The notes below the pieces were generated by a model, which saw only the letters and a list, made by a program, of their open reading frames with translations, made no database searches and was not told where the DNA came from. This document shows, piece after piece, positions 7,801 through 14,972 of a DNA stretch of 64,000 nt (position 1 is its first letter; each line of letters starts with the position of its first letter). A program made the translations under genes and the position numbers. The DNA comes from Bacillus pseudomycoides DSM 12442 (GTDB lineage: Bacteria > Bacillota > Bacilli > Bacillales > Bacillaceae_G): NCBI RefSeq assembly GCF_000161455.1, contig NZ_CM000745.1, positions 1,278,063 through 1,342,062 of the forward strand, in the 5' to 3' direction.

Positions 7801-8353
7801 ATTTTACTATTTTTTCAATCATATTTTCCATCGCATGTTCCCAAAGTGAAGTGTCGTCAGCTAATGTAGCACGGAAATTAGCATACATGTCTTTCTGTTT
7901 TTCTTCAAATTGTGGATCATCTTTTTCAGGTAATGTAGCACGCATAGAAGTTACTAATTCTTGCACTTTTGGAGCACGTGGTCCCCAAACCGCCTGTTCT
8001 TTTCCATCCTTATCAATAAAAATAAAGATTGGAATGGCACGGGCTGTTCCATTTGTTAAATATTGATCCATTAACTCTAAATTTTCATCACGGATGAGTA
8101 ATCTCATTTCAATATTGGAAACTTCGCAAATACGTTTCATAACAGGTACGCAAAGAAGAGCGTCTCCGCACCAATCAGCGGATAGTACAATAACACGCCA
8201 TCCGTCGTTTTGACGTTCTTCTAAAACAGGAAGCAATTCGTTCGGAATTAAAAAGTTATTATAAATATGTAGTAATTCATACTGGTTCACAGTCATGTTA
8301 TTTACGTATGTATCAAAGGACATACCTTTATCAGCCCATTGTTGTAATGTCAT
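7799..8353 (-). CDS. Thioredoxin-fold protein with atypical WCGDALLC site
   Basis: A 184-residue cytosolic protein. After an N-terminal helical part, residues 53-70 (RVIVLSADWCGDALLCVP) form the thioredoxin strand and active-site region, and IPIFIFIDKDG supplies the cis-Pro loop. The redox site is C62-GDALL-C68 rather than CxxC, so a classic dithiol exchange is unlikely; a mono-thiol or bacilliredoxin-like role is possible. The ATG at 8353 has AGAGGTG at proper spacing, whereas the in-frame GTG at 8362 overlaps that site. Confidence 0.75.
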   Translation of the reverse strand: MTLQQWADKGMSFDTYVNNMTVNQYELLHIYNNFLIPNELLPVLEERQNDGWRVIVLSADWCGDALLCVPVMKRICEVSNIEMRLLIRDENLELMDQYLTNGTARAIPIFIFIDKDGKEQAVWGPRAPKVQELVTSMRATLPEKDDPQFEEKQKDMYANFRATLADDTSLWEHAMENMIEKIVK

Positions 8354-8420
8354 ATGTAACACCTCTTTATTATATTTTTGTTTTTATTGTATCAATTTTT
8401 ATCGTGAAATGCTTGTAATC

Positions 8421-8864
8421 TTACTCTTTCTTTTTGTTATCAGTAGACCATAATTTATCCAAGATAAAAAAGAAAAGGACAATAAGTAATTCAGCTTTAT
8501 TGGAGATCGTTATACTTTCTATCCAATCATCTGCAGTATGAATAACGAGCCAATCAAGCGAGATTTCTATGAGGGAAAGCAGTAAAAAGGATAGCCATTT
8601 TGACATGTGCGTGAGCAGAGGGGTTAAAAGTACTTTGAAAAATAAAATCAAGAAACTACTAATTCCATCTAGTATAAGGGCTAATAAAAAAAAGAGAAGC
8701 AGTGCAGTTCGTGATGTATATTCTACACCAATGAGGCGAAAAACTCCGACATACATAAAGAAAATGAGTGCAAAAGCAATAATTATAAGAAGGGTAATAC
8801 TACTAATAACAATCGTTTTATCTTTTCCACTTAGATCTGAAAACTTTTCTTCGTCTGGATTCAT
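8421..8864 (-). CDS. Membrane protein, possibly YrvL-type regulatory protein
   Basis: A 147-residue protein with four predicted membrane helices between residues 18 and 140 and a charged cytosolic N-terminus (MNPDEEKFSDLSGKDK). The C-terminal half (DDWIESITISNKAELLIVLFF) reminds me of the YrvL/YvrL family, whose B. subtilis member restrains SigO-RsoA. That assignment is tentative. GGGGGGATATC precedes the ATG, and a bcr1-like repeat starts 25 bases upstream of it. Confidence 0.5.
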   Translation of the reverse strand: MNPDEEKFSDLSGKDKTIVISSITLLIIIAFALIFFMYVGVFRLIGVEYTSRTALLLFFLLALILDGISSFLILFFKVLLTPLLTHMSKWLSFLLLSLIEISLDWLVIHTADDWIESITISNKAELLIVLFFFILDKLWSTDNKKKE

Positions 8865-8889
8865 GATATCCCCCCAAAAAGTTCATCTT

Positions 8890-9032
8890 ATAAAGTGAAA
8901 CTTTAATCAGTAGGGGGCTTCATCTCCCACTGATTATTAGCCCTCATCAATCGAGTTTTGCCCCCACCTAACTTCTTTGCTCTCGCTGAATTTTTGAGGT
9001 GGGGGGCTGACTGCCCGTTAATGCGGGATAAA
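8890..9032 (-). repeat. bcr1-like dispersed repeat, copy 1 (minus orientation)
   Basis: A 143-bp unit bounded by ATAAA on both sides (TTTAT on the repeat strand). It has the shared ends AAAGTGAAACTTTAATCAG and ACTGCCCG...GCGGGATAAA and a central CCCCCACCT / AGGTGGGGGG inverted repeat. The same sequence recurs at 12648, 37255, 57499 and in remnants elsewhere. Size and TTTAT duplication match the B. cereus group repeat bcr1 as I know it. Confidence 0.8.
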
Positions 9033-9372
9033 AGGAAAAAAATTCATATTTTATTATATCATGAATACTTGATGGGAAGTGAAAACAAAAAAGGTGCGAC
9101 GAATCGCACCCTTTTTGTGGCTGATGTGAGTTTCAGCATGTTAGAAAAGCAACCTGTATCATTTATTTCCAAATAGATAATAAATGATACGTGCTCTAGT
9201 GAATAACGGAGATTTTTACTATTGGGTTTTGTTTTGGGAGTGTATCTATCAAATAAGTGAATACATTATGAGTGATTGTATGGGAAAAAAAGATGACAAA
9301 ATGTAAAATATAAGGTAATATAATTCATAATGTTTTTATTTAACTATATGAAATAAAAGGGAGATGTAAACG
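9033..9372. other. Intergenic region with an orphan terminator and a 12-bp inverted repeat
   Basis: GGTGCGA-CGAA-TCGCACC (9093-9110) with A/T tracts on both sides is a bidirectional terminator, yet no gene ends here on either strand. Further on, GTATCATTTATT (9156-9167) and AATAAATGATAC (9179-9190) form a perfect 12-bp inverted repeat with an 11-nt loop and no T tail, about 180 bases before the MarR gene. It may be an operator. Nothing else is seen. Confidence 0.5.
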
Positions 9373-9792
9373 GTGTCTCATAATCGCGAACAATTAATGG
9401 AGGATCTATCTGCAAATGTTTTTGCTATGTTTCGTTCATTGCGGAATGATATGGGGAAAATTTTTGGAGATTACATACCATGGAATGAATTTCTCGTGCT
9501 CCGTATATTAAATCGTAATGAAAAAGAGATGGTTTCTCGCGTAGCAAATGAACTACATGTATCAAACAGTCATATTACAGCTGTTACAGAAAAGCTAATT
9601 AATAAAGGTTTTGTAACGCGTTCACGTTCTACATCTGATCGTCGTGTTGTATATTTGGAAATTACGGAACAAGGAAAAGAGTTAGTTGCAAAAATGGAAT
9701 TGGCAAAAAAACAGTATTTAAAAGAAAGGTTTTCGGCCCTATCTGAAGAAGAAATGCATCTAATGATATCTATTTCGAAAAAACTTATATAG
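9373..9792 (+). CDS. MarR family transcriptional regulator
   Basis: A 139-residue winged-helix regulator: RVANELHVSNSHITAVTEKLINKGFV (about residues 56-81) is the helix-turn-helix and RSRSTSDRRVVYLEITEQG (83-101) the wing, both typical for MarR. It starts at GTG 9373 with GGGAGATG upstream. Family members usually repress themselves and a neighbouring gene in response to small phenolic or oxidising ligands. No obvious partner operon adjoins, so the regulon is unknown. Confidence 0.85.
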   Translation: MSHNREQLMEDLSANVFAMFRSLRNDMGKIFGDYIPWNEFLVLRILNRNEKEMVSRVANELHVSNSHITAVTEKLINKGFVTRSRSTSDRRVVYLEITEQGKELVAKMELAKKQYLKERFSALSEEEMHLMISISKKLI

Positions 9793-9822
9793 AAAAAAAG
9801 CCAGATGAACTATGGCTAATCG

Positions 9823-9854
9823 AGAATCCTTCCTTGTTTTAGGGAGGTTTTTTT
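9823..9854 (+). terminator. Terminator after the MarR gene
   Basis: AATCCTTCC / GGGAGGTT imperfect stem followed by T7. Confidence 0.6.
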
Positions 9855-9964
9855 ATTCATACTAAAATGAAAAATTGAAATTTGTTACATAGAAGAATGC
9901 GATGTGTATGATTGGGATAGGAAAGACATACTAACAATGATGGAAGATGAAAGGAGGAAGAAAG

Positions 9965-10120
9965 ATGACGAATCGCAACGGGAGTCAAGGAAGTGGAAAT
10001 CAAGGTTCACCAAAAACAGGGCAGTTTCAACAAGAGTTTAGTTCGGAGTTTATAACTGGTAATGATAATAAGGGAAAAGAATATCGTTCGAACAAAGGAA
10101 GTAAGTCAAAAAAGGAGTGA
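9965..10120 (+). CDS. Small Gly/Ser/Asn/Lys-rich protein, spore-protein-like composition
   Basis: A 51-residue hydrophilic protein (MTNRNGSQGSGNQGSPKTG...) with no hydrophobic segment. AAAGGAGG lies 7-8 nt before the ATG. QFQQEFSSEF loosely recalls the repeated EFATE segments of gamma-type acid-soluble spore proteins, but it is too short and I do not assign it. Its terminator stem overlaps its last codons. Confidence 0.65.
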   Translation: MTNRNGSQGSGNQGSPKTGQFQQEFSSEFITGNDNKGKEYRSNKGSKSKKE

Positions 10121-10139
10121 ATAGATTCACTCCTTTTTT
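10108..10139 (+). terminator. Rho-independent terminator
   Basis: AAGGAGTGAA / TTCACTCCTT stem with a short loop and T6 tail, overlapping the stop codon of the small gene. Confidence 0.85.
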
Positions 10140-10171
10140 GCTAGGAAATTTGAATTGTATTTTAAGATAAG

Positions 10172-10362
10172 AAAATAGACCATCTTGTTAATACAAGATG
10201 GTCATGGAAGGGGACAATTTATGTCAATTTTAATTAGGGATGGAAAGCTGTTCGAGACACTGGGGAATGTCTCATTATTAGGGAGGAACAGCTTCGATAG
10301 ATATAATATAAAAGATAGATGTGACCTCAATGTGAACTTGAAGTGAAAGGTATGGGAATTTT
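10172..10362 (+). repeat. 191-bp tandem repeat, copy A
   Basis: Repeated at 10442-10632 (offset 270) with about 6 differences. Each copy contains a hairpin GACCATCTTG / CAAGATGGTC (10178-10203), an AAGGGG site, a 41-codon ORF, and a long stem AAGCTGTTC / GAACAGCTT enclosing an inner GAGACA / TGTCTC hairpin. Confidence 0.9.
10221..10346 (+). pseudogene. 41-codon ORF in repeat copy A, probable gene fragment
   Basis: AAGGGGACAATTT precedes ATG 10221; the product starts MSILIRDGKLFETLGNVSLL and contains GRNSFDRYNIKDRCDLNVN. It is 39 of 41 residues identical to the ORF in copy B. The frame ends in TGA at the point where copy B appears to be frameshifted (see 10491), and after 10362 copy A diverges from copy B. 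I do not recognise the family. Confidence 0.5.
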
Positions 10363-10441
10363 AAAAATTTCCCTCTTTTTAAATAATAGAGGGAAGGTAG
10401 AACATAGTTAGAGGTCCCATAGTCTAATGAATAGTGGATAA

Positions 10442-10632
10442 AAAATAGACCATCTCGTTAATACAAGATGGCCATGGAAGGGGACAATTTATGTCAATTT
10501 TAATTAGGGATGGAAAGCTGTTCGAGACACTGGGGAATGTCTCATTATTAGGGAGGAACAGCTTCGATAGATATAATATAAAAGATAGGTGTGACTTCAA
10601 TGTGAATTCGAAGTGAAAGGTATGGGAATTTT
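10442..10632 (+). repeat. 191-bp tandem repeat, copy B
   Basis: Second copy of the unit at 10172-10362. The first hairpin has two mismatches here (GACCATCTCG with CAAGATGGCC), so its pairing is not well preserved; the larger AAGCTGTTC / GAACAGCTT stem is unchanged. Confidence 0.9.
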
Positions 10633-10704
10633 TCAGTTGAAATCTATGGAAAAAAGGATTATGCTCAACTATATTATGAGATTATAAAGATTTATCCAAA
10701 ATAA
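10491..10704 (+). pseudogene. Frameshifted small gene in repeat copy B
   Basis: The 41-codon ORF (10491-10616, MSILIRDGKLFETLGNVSLL...) ends in TGA. The frame one base ahead then encodes 32 more residues without a start (10606-10704) that look like normal protein: IRSERYGNFSVEIYGKKDY then AQLYYEIIKIYPK and TAA. Joining the two gives a plausible protein of about 73 residues, so I read this as a small gene inactivated by a one-base frameshift. Its protein family is unknown. Confidence 0.45.
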
Positions 10705-10835
10705 TGAGTTTGTTCTAAAAGTATGAGGAATTGAAAAAAGTTAGGTGAAAAATTACTTTCCGTAAGATTTGGTCCGGTCAAAACGAACGATTAGTGTATG
10801 GAAAGAGGTTTTACTTTATTAAGGGAGTTAGTGAT

Positions 10836-12179
10836 ATGGAAGCAACAAAAAAACAAGGATTTTATAATCGTTTTATACGATTAAGTCCGCCGCAAATTTT
10901 AGCAATGGGCTTTTTTTGTTTAATTGTTGTCGGGGGAATGTTATTGAAACTACCATTCGCGACAAAAGAATCAATTAGTTGGGTAGATGCGTTTTTTACA
11001 GCAACCTCGGCAGCGACAGTAACCGGTTTAGGAGTTGTAGATACTGCTAGTACTTTTACAATGTTTGGTCAAATTATCATTATGTTGTTAATTCAGACAG
11101 GTGGTCTTGGATTAATGACAATCGCAATTTTAATTGTATGGGTGTTAGGGAAAAAAATTGGTTTACGTCATCGATTATTAATTGGAGAAGCGTTTAACCA
11201 AACGAATATTGGTGGTCTTGTAAAATTAGTGAAGCGTGTCTTTATTTTTTCTATTTGTATTGAATTAGTAGGAGTTGTTTTTTTATCCATTCGATTTATC
11301 CCGGAATTTGGTTTCGGCAAAGGTTTATATTATAGTATTTTTCATGTTATCGCCTCTTATAATAATGCGGGATTTGCACTATGGCCAGATAATTTAACAA
11401 GATATGTAGGAGATCCTATTATTAATATTGGAATTTGTTCTTTAATTGTTATAGGTGGTTTAGGTTTTACGGTGTTAATTGATATATGGTATAGCCGTAG
11501 TTTTCAGAAACTATCACTTCATTCGAAAATTATGATTGTTGGAACAGTAGCGCTTAATGTTATTGCGATGATTGTGATTTTTATATTGGAGTATAATAAT
11601 GTGAAAACATTAGGATCACTATCTTTAGGTGAAAAGATATGGGCTTCATTTTTCCAGGGGATTACACCGCGTACAGCAGGATTTAATACGGTTGATTATG
11701 GAGGAATGGAAGAATCATCAATATTGTTTACGATGATTTTAATGTTTATCGGTGCAGGAAGTGTGTCGACAGGTGGCGGAATTAAGTTAACAACATTTGT
11801 GATTTTAATTACATCGGTTATTTCCTTTTTTAGAAAGAAGGAAGACTTTGTTTTATTTCATCGTACAATCAAAATGTCAACGGTAACGAGAGCGTTAGCG
11901 ATTGTAGTTGCCAGTCAAATTCTTATTTTTACAGCAGTATTTTTATTAATGCTTACAGAAAACTTTAGTTTTATTCAACTTTTATTCGAAACAATTTCAG
12001 CGTTTGGTACAGTGGGGTTATCAATGGGAATTACGGCTAAGTTATCTGTAATTGGAAAATGTATCATTATGTTTGTTATGTTTTGTGGGTTAATTGGTCC
12101 GTTAACGCTTGTATTCTCTCTAGCGCGACCAGCTAAACAAAAAATTCGATACCCATCAGAAGATGTTTTCACAGGATAA
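10836..12179 (+). CDS. ktrB: KtrB-type potassium uptake channel subunit (TrkH/Ktr family)
   Basis: A 447-residue membrane protein with four M1-P-M2 repeats. Selectivity-filter segments are visible: TATSAATVTGLGVVDT, ASYNNAGFALW, TPRTAGFNTVDYG and SAFGTVGLSMGIT. It forms the K+ pore and needs a KtrA-type RCK subunit, not encoded here. The chosen ATG at 10836 has AGGGAG at 8 nt; the GTG at 10794 lacks a ribosome site and would add 14 residues. I found no c-di-AMP (ydaO) riboswitch upstream; instead there is the duplicated repeat. Confidence 0.9.
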   Translation: MEATKKQGFYNRFIRLSPPQILAMGFFCLIVVGGMLLKLPFATKESISWVDAFFTATSAATVTGLGVVDTASTFTMFGQIIIMLLIQTGGLGLMTIAILIVWVLGKKIGLRHRLLIGEAFNQTNIGGLVKLVKRVFIFSICIELVGVVFLSIRFIPEFGFGKGLYYSIFHVIASYNNAGFALWPDNLTRYVGDPIINIGICSLIVIGGLGFTVLIDIWYSRSFQKLSLHSKIMIVGTVALNVIAMIVIFILEYNNVKTLGSLSLGEKIWASFFQGITPRTAGFNTVDYGGMEESSILFTMILMFIGAGSVSTGGGIKLTTFVILITSVISFFRKKEDFVLFHRTIKMSTVTRALAIVVASQILIFTAVFLLMLTENFSFIQLLFETISAFGTVGLSMGITAKLSVIGKCIIMFVMFCGLIGPLTLVFSLARPAKQKIRYPSEDVFTG

Positions 12180-12214
12180 GGTATCTCGCAAAGCGCGAGA
12201 TACCTTTTTTCTTT
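12180..12214 (+). terminator. Terminator of ktrB
   Basis: Perfect 10-bp stem GGTATCTCGC / GCGAGATACC (12180-12189 with 12195-12204), then T6. Confidence 0.9.
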
Positions 12215-12557
12215 AAAAAAGTGAGAACAATAAACCGATGATTGCGGCGCGGAATAACAGAGCAACAATAGCAGCAATGCCGCCCACAATAGCAGCGATG
12301 CCACCGGTTACAGTAGCTCCACGATTATAGGCATAAATACCTAGTAAAACAGAAACAAGTCCGAAGAGTGTAGGAAATGTAAAGAGTGATAATACAGCAA
12401 GAGCAAGAGCGATAAACCCTGCTGTGGATCCTGCTGTTTTTGATTTTACATCGTCTTTATCGTTATAGTTGATATGCTGAGGAGCAACCTCTGCTGCGTA
12501 CTCTTCTTTATAGTCCCCTTCTTCGGTTCTATGTTGTTCATTAATTTTATCAGTCAA
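12213..12557 (-). CDS. Small glycine-rich membrane protein, unknown
   Basis: A 114-residue protein with a charged N-terminal third (MTDKINEQHRTEEGDY...) and two hydrophobic segments rich in Gly/Ala (AGFIALALAVLSLFTFP and GGIAAIVGGIAAIVALLF). The TTG start at 12557 is chosen because AAAGGAGA lies 8 nt before it, between it and an in-frame ATG at 12572. The layout is like DUF4190-type membrane proteins, not a firm match. Confidence 0.6.
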   Translation of the reverse strand: MTDKINEQHRTEEGDYKEEYAAEVAPQHINYNDKDDVKSKTAGSTAGFIALALAVLSLFTFPTLFGLVSVLLGIYAYNRGATVTGGIAAIVGGIAAIVALLFRAAIIGLLFSLF

Positions 12558-12647
12558 CGTAAAGTCTCCTTTCATAGCAAGGTTCATTAGTAGTATGTAT
12601 ATCTTTTTCTTTTTTATCCGGCAAGAAATAGATAGGCATATCATTAC

Positions 12648-12773
12648 TTTATTTCGCTATTTGCAGGCGGTAACACACCCACCTCAAAATTCAGTGAAAG
12701 CACAGGAGTTAGGTGAGAGATAAACTGCCCGTAAAAGTCTGATTAGTGAGGGCTGATTAAATTTTCACTTTAT
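12648..12773 (+). repeat. bcr1-like repeat, copy 2 (plus orientation)
   Basis: 126 bp bounded by TTTAT (12648-12652 and 12769-12773). It starts TTTATTTCGCTATTTGC, has CACCTCAAAATTCAG in the centre and AACTGCCCGTAAAAG, and ends ATTTTCACTTTAT. It lies upstream of the leftward membrane gene. Confidence 0.8.
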
Positions 12774-12927
12774 CAGACTGAAGTGAAGGATATGTATATT
12801 GTTTTTAGATTCTAAGCTGAAGAAAGCTGATAATGGAACAGTGTTTTTTCATGAATTGTAAAACTTGGTATGAGTTCCTCTATTTTGGAAAGTATAAAAA
12901 AGAATTAAGAGGAAAAAGGTGGTTTAA

Positions 12928-13332
12928 ATGATGGAACATCCAATTGAAAACTTAATGAAAACGGCAATGACAAATTTAAAAGAGATGGTCGATGTAAATA
13001 CAATTGTCGGAAGCCCTGTTTCAACAGCGGACGGAAAGGTTGTTTTAACTGTTTCAAAAGTTGCCTTTGGTTTTGGCGCAGGGGGAAGCGATTTTAAAGG
13101 GGAAACGTCTGTAGGGAAAAGTTTGGCAGGACAAGGACAACAAAAAGAGGCGAAACAAGGGCATCCGTTTGGAGGTGGAAGTGGTGCAGGAGTTTCAATT
13201 GATCCTGTTGCGTTTTTAGTAGTAGGATCTAGTGGTGTACAAGTGTTACATTTACATAGTGGCACACACTTGATTGAAAAGGCTTTGAGTACAGTTCCAA
13301 GTACTATAGATAAGTTTGTAAACGGTCGTTAA
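12928..13332 (+). CDS. ytfJ: GerW family sporulation protein (YtfJ)
   Basis: A 134-residue protein beginning MMEHPIENLMKTAMTNLKEM with VDVNTIVGSPVSTADG and a Gly-rich FGFGAGGSDF segment, then HPFGGGSGAGVSIDPVAFLV. This pattern is specific to the YtfJ/GerW family, made in the forespore and required in B. subtilis for L-alanine-triggered germination. AAAGGTGG lies 5 nt before ATG 12928; ATG 12931 is an equally good start. Single-gene unit. Confidence 0.88.
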   Translation: MMEHPIENLMKTAMTNLKEMVDVNTIVGSPVSTADGKVVLTVSKVAFGFGAGGSDFKGETSVGKSLAGQGQQKEAKQGHPFGGGSGAGVSIDPVAFLVVGSSGVQVLHLHSGTHLIEKALSTVPSTIDKFVNGR

Positions 13333-13447
13333 AAAGTAAACTTGCATTTTTTAGGAATTATGATATATTAGAAAAAGTGTGTTCAGAAACGACAAATATA
13401 ATTGGAATGTAAATATATATGATTTATGAAATAAGGGAGAGGTAGTT

Positions 13448-13537
13448 ATGATTAATATCAAGAATTTTGCTGTCGGCTTATGTATGTTAGTAAGCGGATT
13501 TGTTGTGTATGTAGTAAAAGAAAAGGCTCCATTCTAA
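13448..13537 (+). CDS. 29-residue single-pass membrane peptide
   Basis: ATG 13448 is preceded by AAGGGAGAGG. The product MINIKNFAVGLCMLVSGF... is almost entirely one membrane helix followed by KEKAPF. Its terminator overlaps the stop, supporting a real transcript. Function unknown; such peptides often regulate membrane complexes. Confidence 0.5.
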   Translation: MINIKNFAVGLCMLVSGFVVYVVKEKAPF

Positions 13538-13566
13538 AACAGACAGATTGTGATGTCTGTTTTTAA
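13536..13566 (+). terminator. Terminator of the 29-residue ORF
   Basis: AAAACAGACA / TGTCTGTTTT stem (13536-13545 with 13554-13563) with an 8-nt loop and T tail. Confidence 0.8.
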
Positions 13567-13582
13567 TTTGTTAAAATAAATA

Positions 13583-13611
13583 TTGACGAATTTGTTTTTA
13601 AGTGTTATGAT
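13583..13611 (+). promoter_or_regulatory. Sigma-A promoter facing a gene-free stretch
   Basis: TTGACG (13583-13588), 17-bp spacer, TATGAT (13606-13611). Initiation is expected near 13618. Confidence 0.7.
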
Positions 13612-13616
13612 GACAT

Positions 13617-13890
13617 TTCGTGTCTCGGTTACAGCTAGTATATATTGGATATTTCTTGTAAATGCAATATGAAAAATTTGCGAAAGATCGGGTAATTTTA
13701 CCAACAACTTTTGTGAATAGACCCAAAAAGTTGTATTTGTAAGCTTATACACATGCTAGTGTATCAGGAGCGGTCAGAGGAACCGTGTTGATGAGAGAGA
13801 GGTAGGGCTTTCATCCAGTATATGTTACTTTCCCGTTTAGGTGAATATAAAAAAAGAAGTCTCCTTGTTATAAGGAGGCTTCTTTTTTTT
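13617..13890 (+). ncRNA. Candidate small RNA (about 270 nt), unclassified
   Basis: The stretch lies between a good promoter (13583) and a strong terminator (AGAAGTCTCCTT / AAGGAGGCTTCT, 13855-13883, T7) with no convincing ORF. Internal hairpins include ACAACTTTT / AAAAGTTGT near 13700-13730 and GGTCAGAGGAACC near 13773. It matches none of the riboswitch classes I tried (TPP, purine, yybP, guanidine, fluoride, SAM, T-box). The terminator also serves the convergent gene, so the RNA is inferred, not proven. Confidence 0.45.
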
Positions 13891-14128
13891 ATAAACTACT
13901 TTCAATTCGTTGACAAATTTCATCGGTTGTTAAGCCACTTGCTTCAATAACGGGCCCTTTTATTACTGCATTACTAATTCCCATTACATTAGAATCTTGT
14001 CCAGTTACGACGCAACAATCGCACCCTTGCACGTCATTTTCAGAACGTAGTGAAATTACTTCATGTCCTTGTTGTTCTAAAGCTTGTTGAACATCGGTTA
14101 AAGAATTTTCAACACCAATTTTCGCCAT
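13889..14128 (-). CDS. YkuS / UPF0180 family protein
   Basis: A 79-residue protein MAKIGVENSLTDVQQALEQ... with GCDCCVVTGQDSNVMG near residues 35-50, the hallmark of UPF0180 (YkuS). The function of the family is unknown. ATG 14128 is preferred because AGGAGGTGAAGAGT places it 7-8 nt from the ribosome site; the in-frame GTG at 14137 overlaps that site. Confidence 0.85.
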   Translation of the reverse strand: MAKIGVENSLTDVQQALEQQGHEVISLRSENDVQGCDCCVVTGQDSNVMGISNAVIKGPVIEASGLTTDEICQRIESSL

Positions 14129-14237
14129 ACTCTTCACCTCCTACCATCTAGTAATATGCTCCATTTTTTAGGAAATATTTATGTTTTTAAGGAAAATATG
14201 GTAGAAATGTTGATGTATTTAATATTTACGAACAGGG

Positions 14238-14310
14238 AAATCCCCCTCCTAAAACAAAGAGGTGGGGGATAGCTGCTCAGAAAAGCTCGATTAGAGAGGG
14301 GAAGAAAAAA
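14238..14310 (+). repeat. Degenerate bcr1-like repeat core
   Basis: Contains CCCCCTCCT, AACAAAGAGGTGGGGGAT and GCTCGATTAGAGAGGG in the order found in the centre of complete bcr1-like copies, but both ends are lost. It lies between two leftward genes. Confidence 0.5.
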
Positions 14311-14321
14311 TACGTAATGTA

Positions 14322-14561
14322 TTAGTCGTTATATACACCTGTGAGCATTTGACTTACAAACTGATCATTTAATTGATCTTGAGCAGATTCATCATTTGAT
14401 TGAATGTCAATTGAGGCAGTGAAGTTGTTATTCTGTTCTTCATTTGGAGATACCTCTACGTAATTGTTAAATTTACACAAACCTTTCGTATCCATTAAAT
14501 CAAATAGTTGTAACATTTCTACTACCTCTTGTCTCGTTCCTTTAATTTGTACACATGCCAT
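14322..14561 (-). CDS. Small cytosolic protein, unknown
   Basis: A 79-residue protein MACVQIKGTRQEVVEMLQLF... with an acidic, Asn/Gln-rich C-terminus. GGAGG sits 7 nt upstream of ATG 14561, which makes the longer in-frame ORF unlikely. The N-terminal VQIKGTRQEVVEM pattern occurs in small DUF3970-like Bacillus proteins; this match is from memory and weak. Confidence 0.6.
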   Translation of the reverse strand: MACVQIKGTRQEVVEMLQLFDLMDTKGLCKFNNYVEVSPNEEQNNNFTASIDIQSNDESAQDQLNDQFVSQMLTGVYND

Positions 14562-14972
14562 ATTATTTTCCTCCTTCATTTGACAATTTGTTTTTTTAAA
14601 TAGGATTATGAAAGCTGCATGAAAAATATGATTGTTATTTTTATACAATGTTATTTTGCTTATTTTCCTCCTTTTCAATCAAAAGTCGTTTTTATTCCCG
14701 AATATACGAAATCGGACGCCCGTTTATTGAATACAATAGATTCGCATCATTTGACAAAACTCCTTCTTTTAAGCAAATATTTTTTAGGATGAAAAATGGC
14801 GAAAAAAATTTTTGACATTTTGTAAACGTTAACAATGTTGATAAATCAATATAAACAAGGGTTAATATAAATTAAAAATTATAAATTTTCTAAAAATTGT
14901 CTTGATTTATTTAAAAAGGAGAGTAAACTAGGAAACAATAAAAAATTCATAGAACATAGGGGGCGCTTTTAA
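14562..14972 (+). promoter_or_regulatory. ilvE upstream regulatory region: cre site, CodY box and promoter
   Basis: TTGTAAACGTTAACAA at 14820-14835 fits the CcpA cre consensus. AATTTTC-T-AAAAATT at 14884-14898 matches the CodY box AATTTTCWGAAAATT at 14 of 15 positions. TTGATT (14902-14907), 16 bp, TAAACT (14924-14929) is the likely promoter, directly after the CodY box. CcpA activation and CodY repression of ilv-leu are known in B. subtilis; here both signals lie before ilvE. Confidence 0.75.

Noticed and set aside
10121..10835. c-di-AMP (ydaO-type) riboswitch before ktrB
   Set aside because: The conserved riboswitch core is not present; the region is occupied by the tandem duplication.
12924..13265. 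113-codon minus-strand ORF over the GerW family gene
   Set aside because: Pro/Cys-rich antisense frame of a clearly coding gene.
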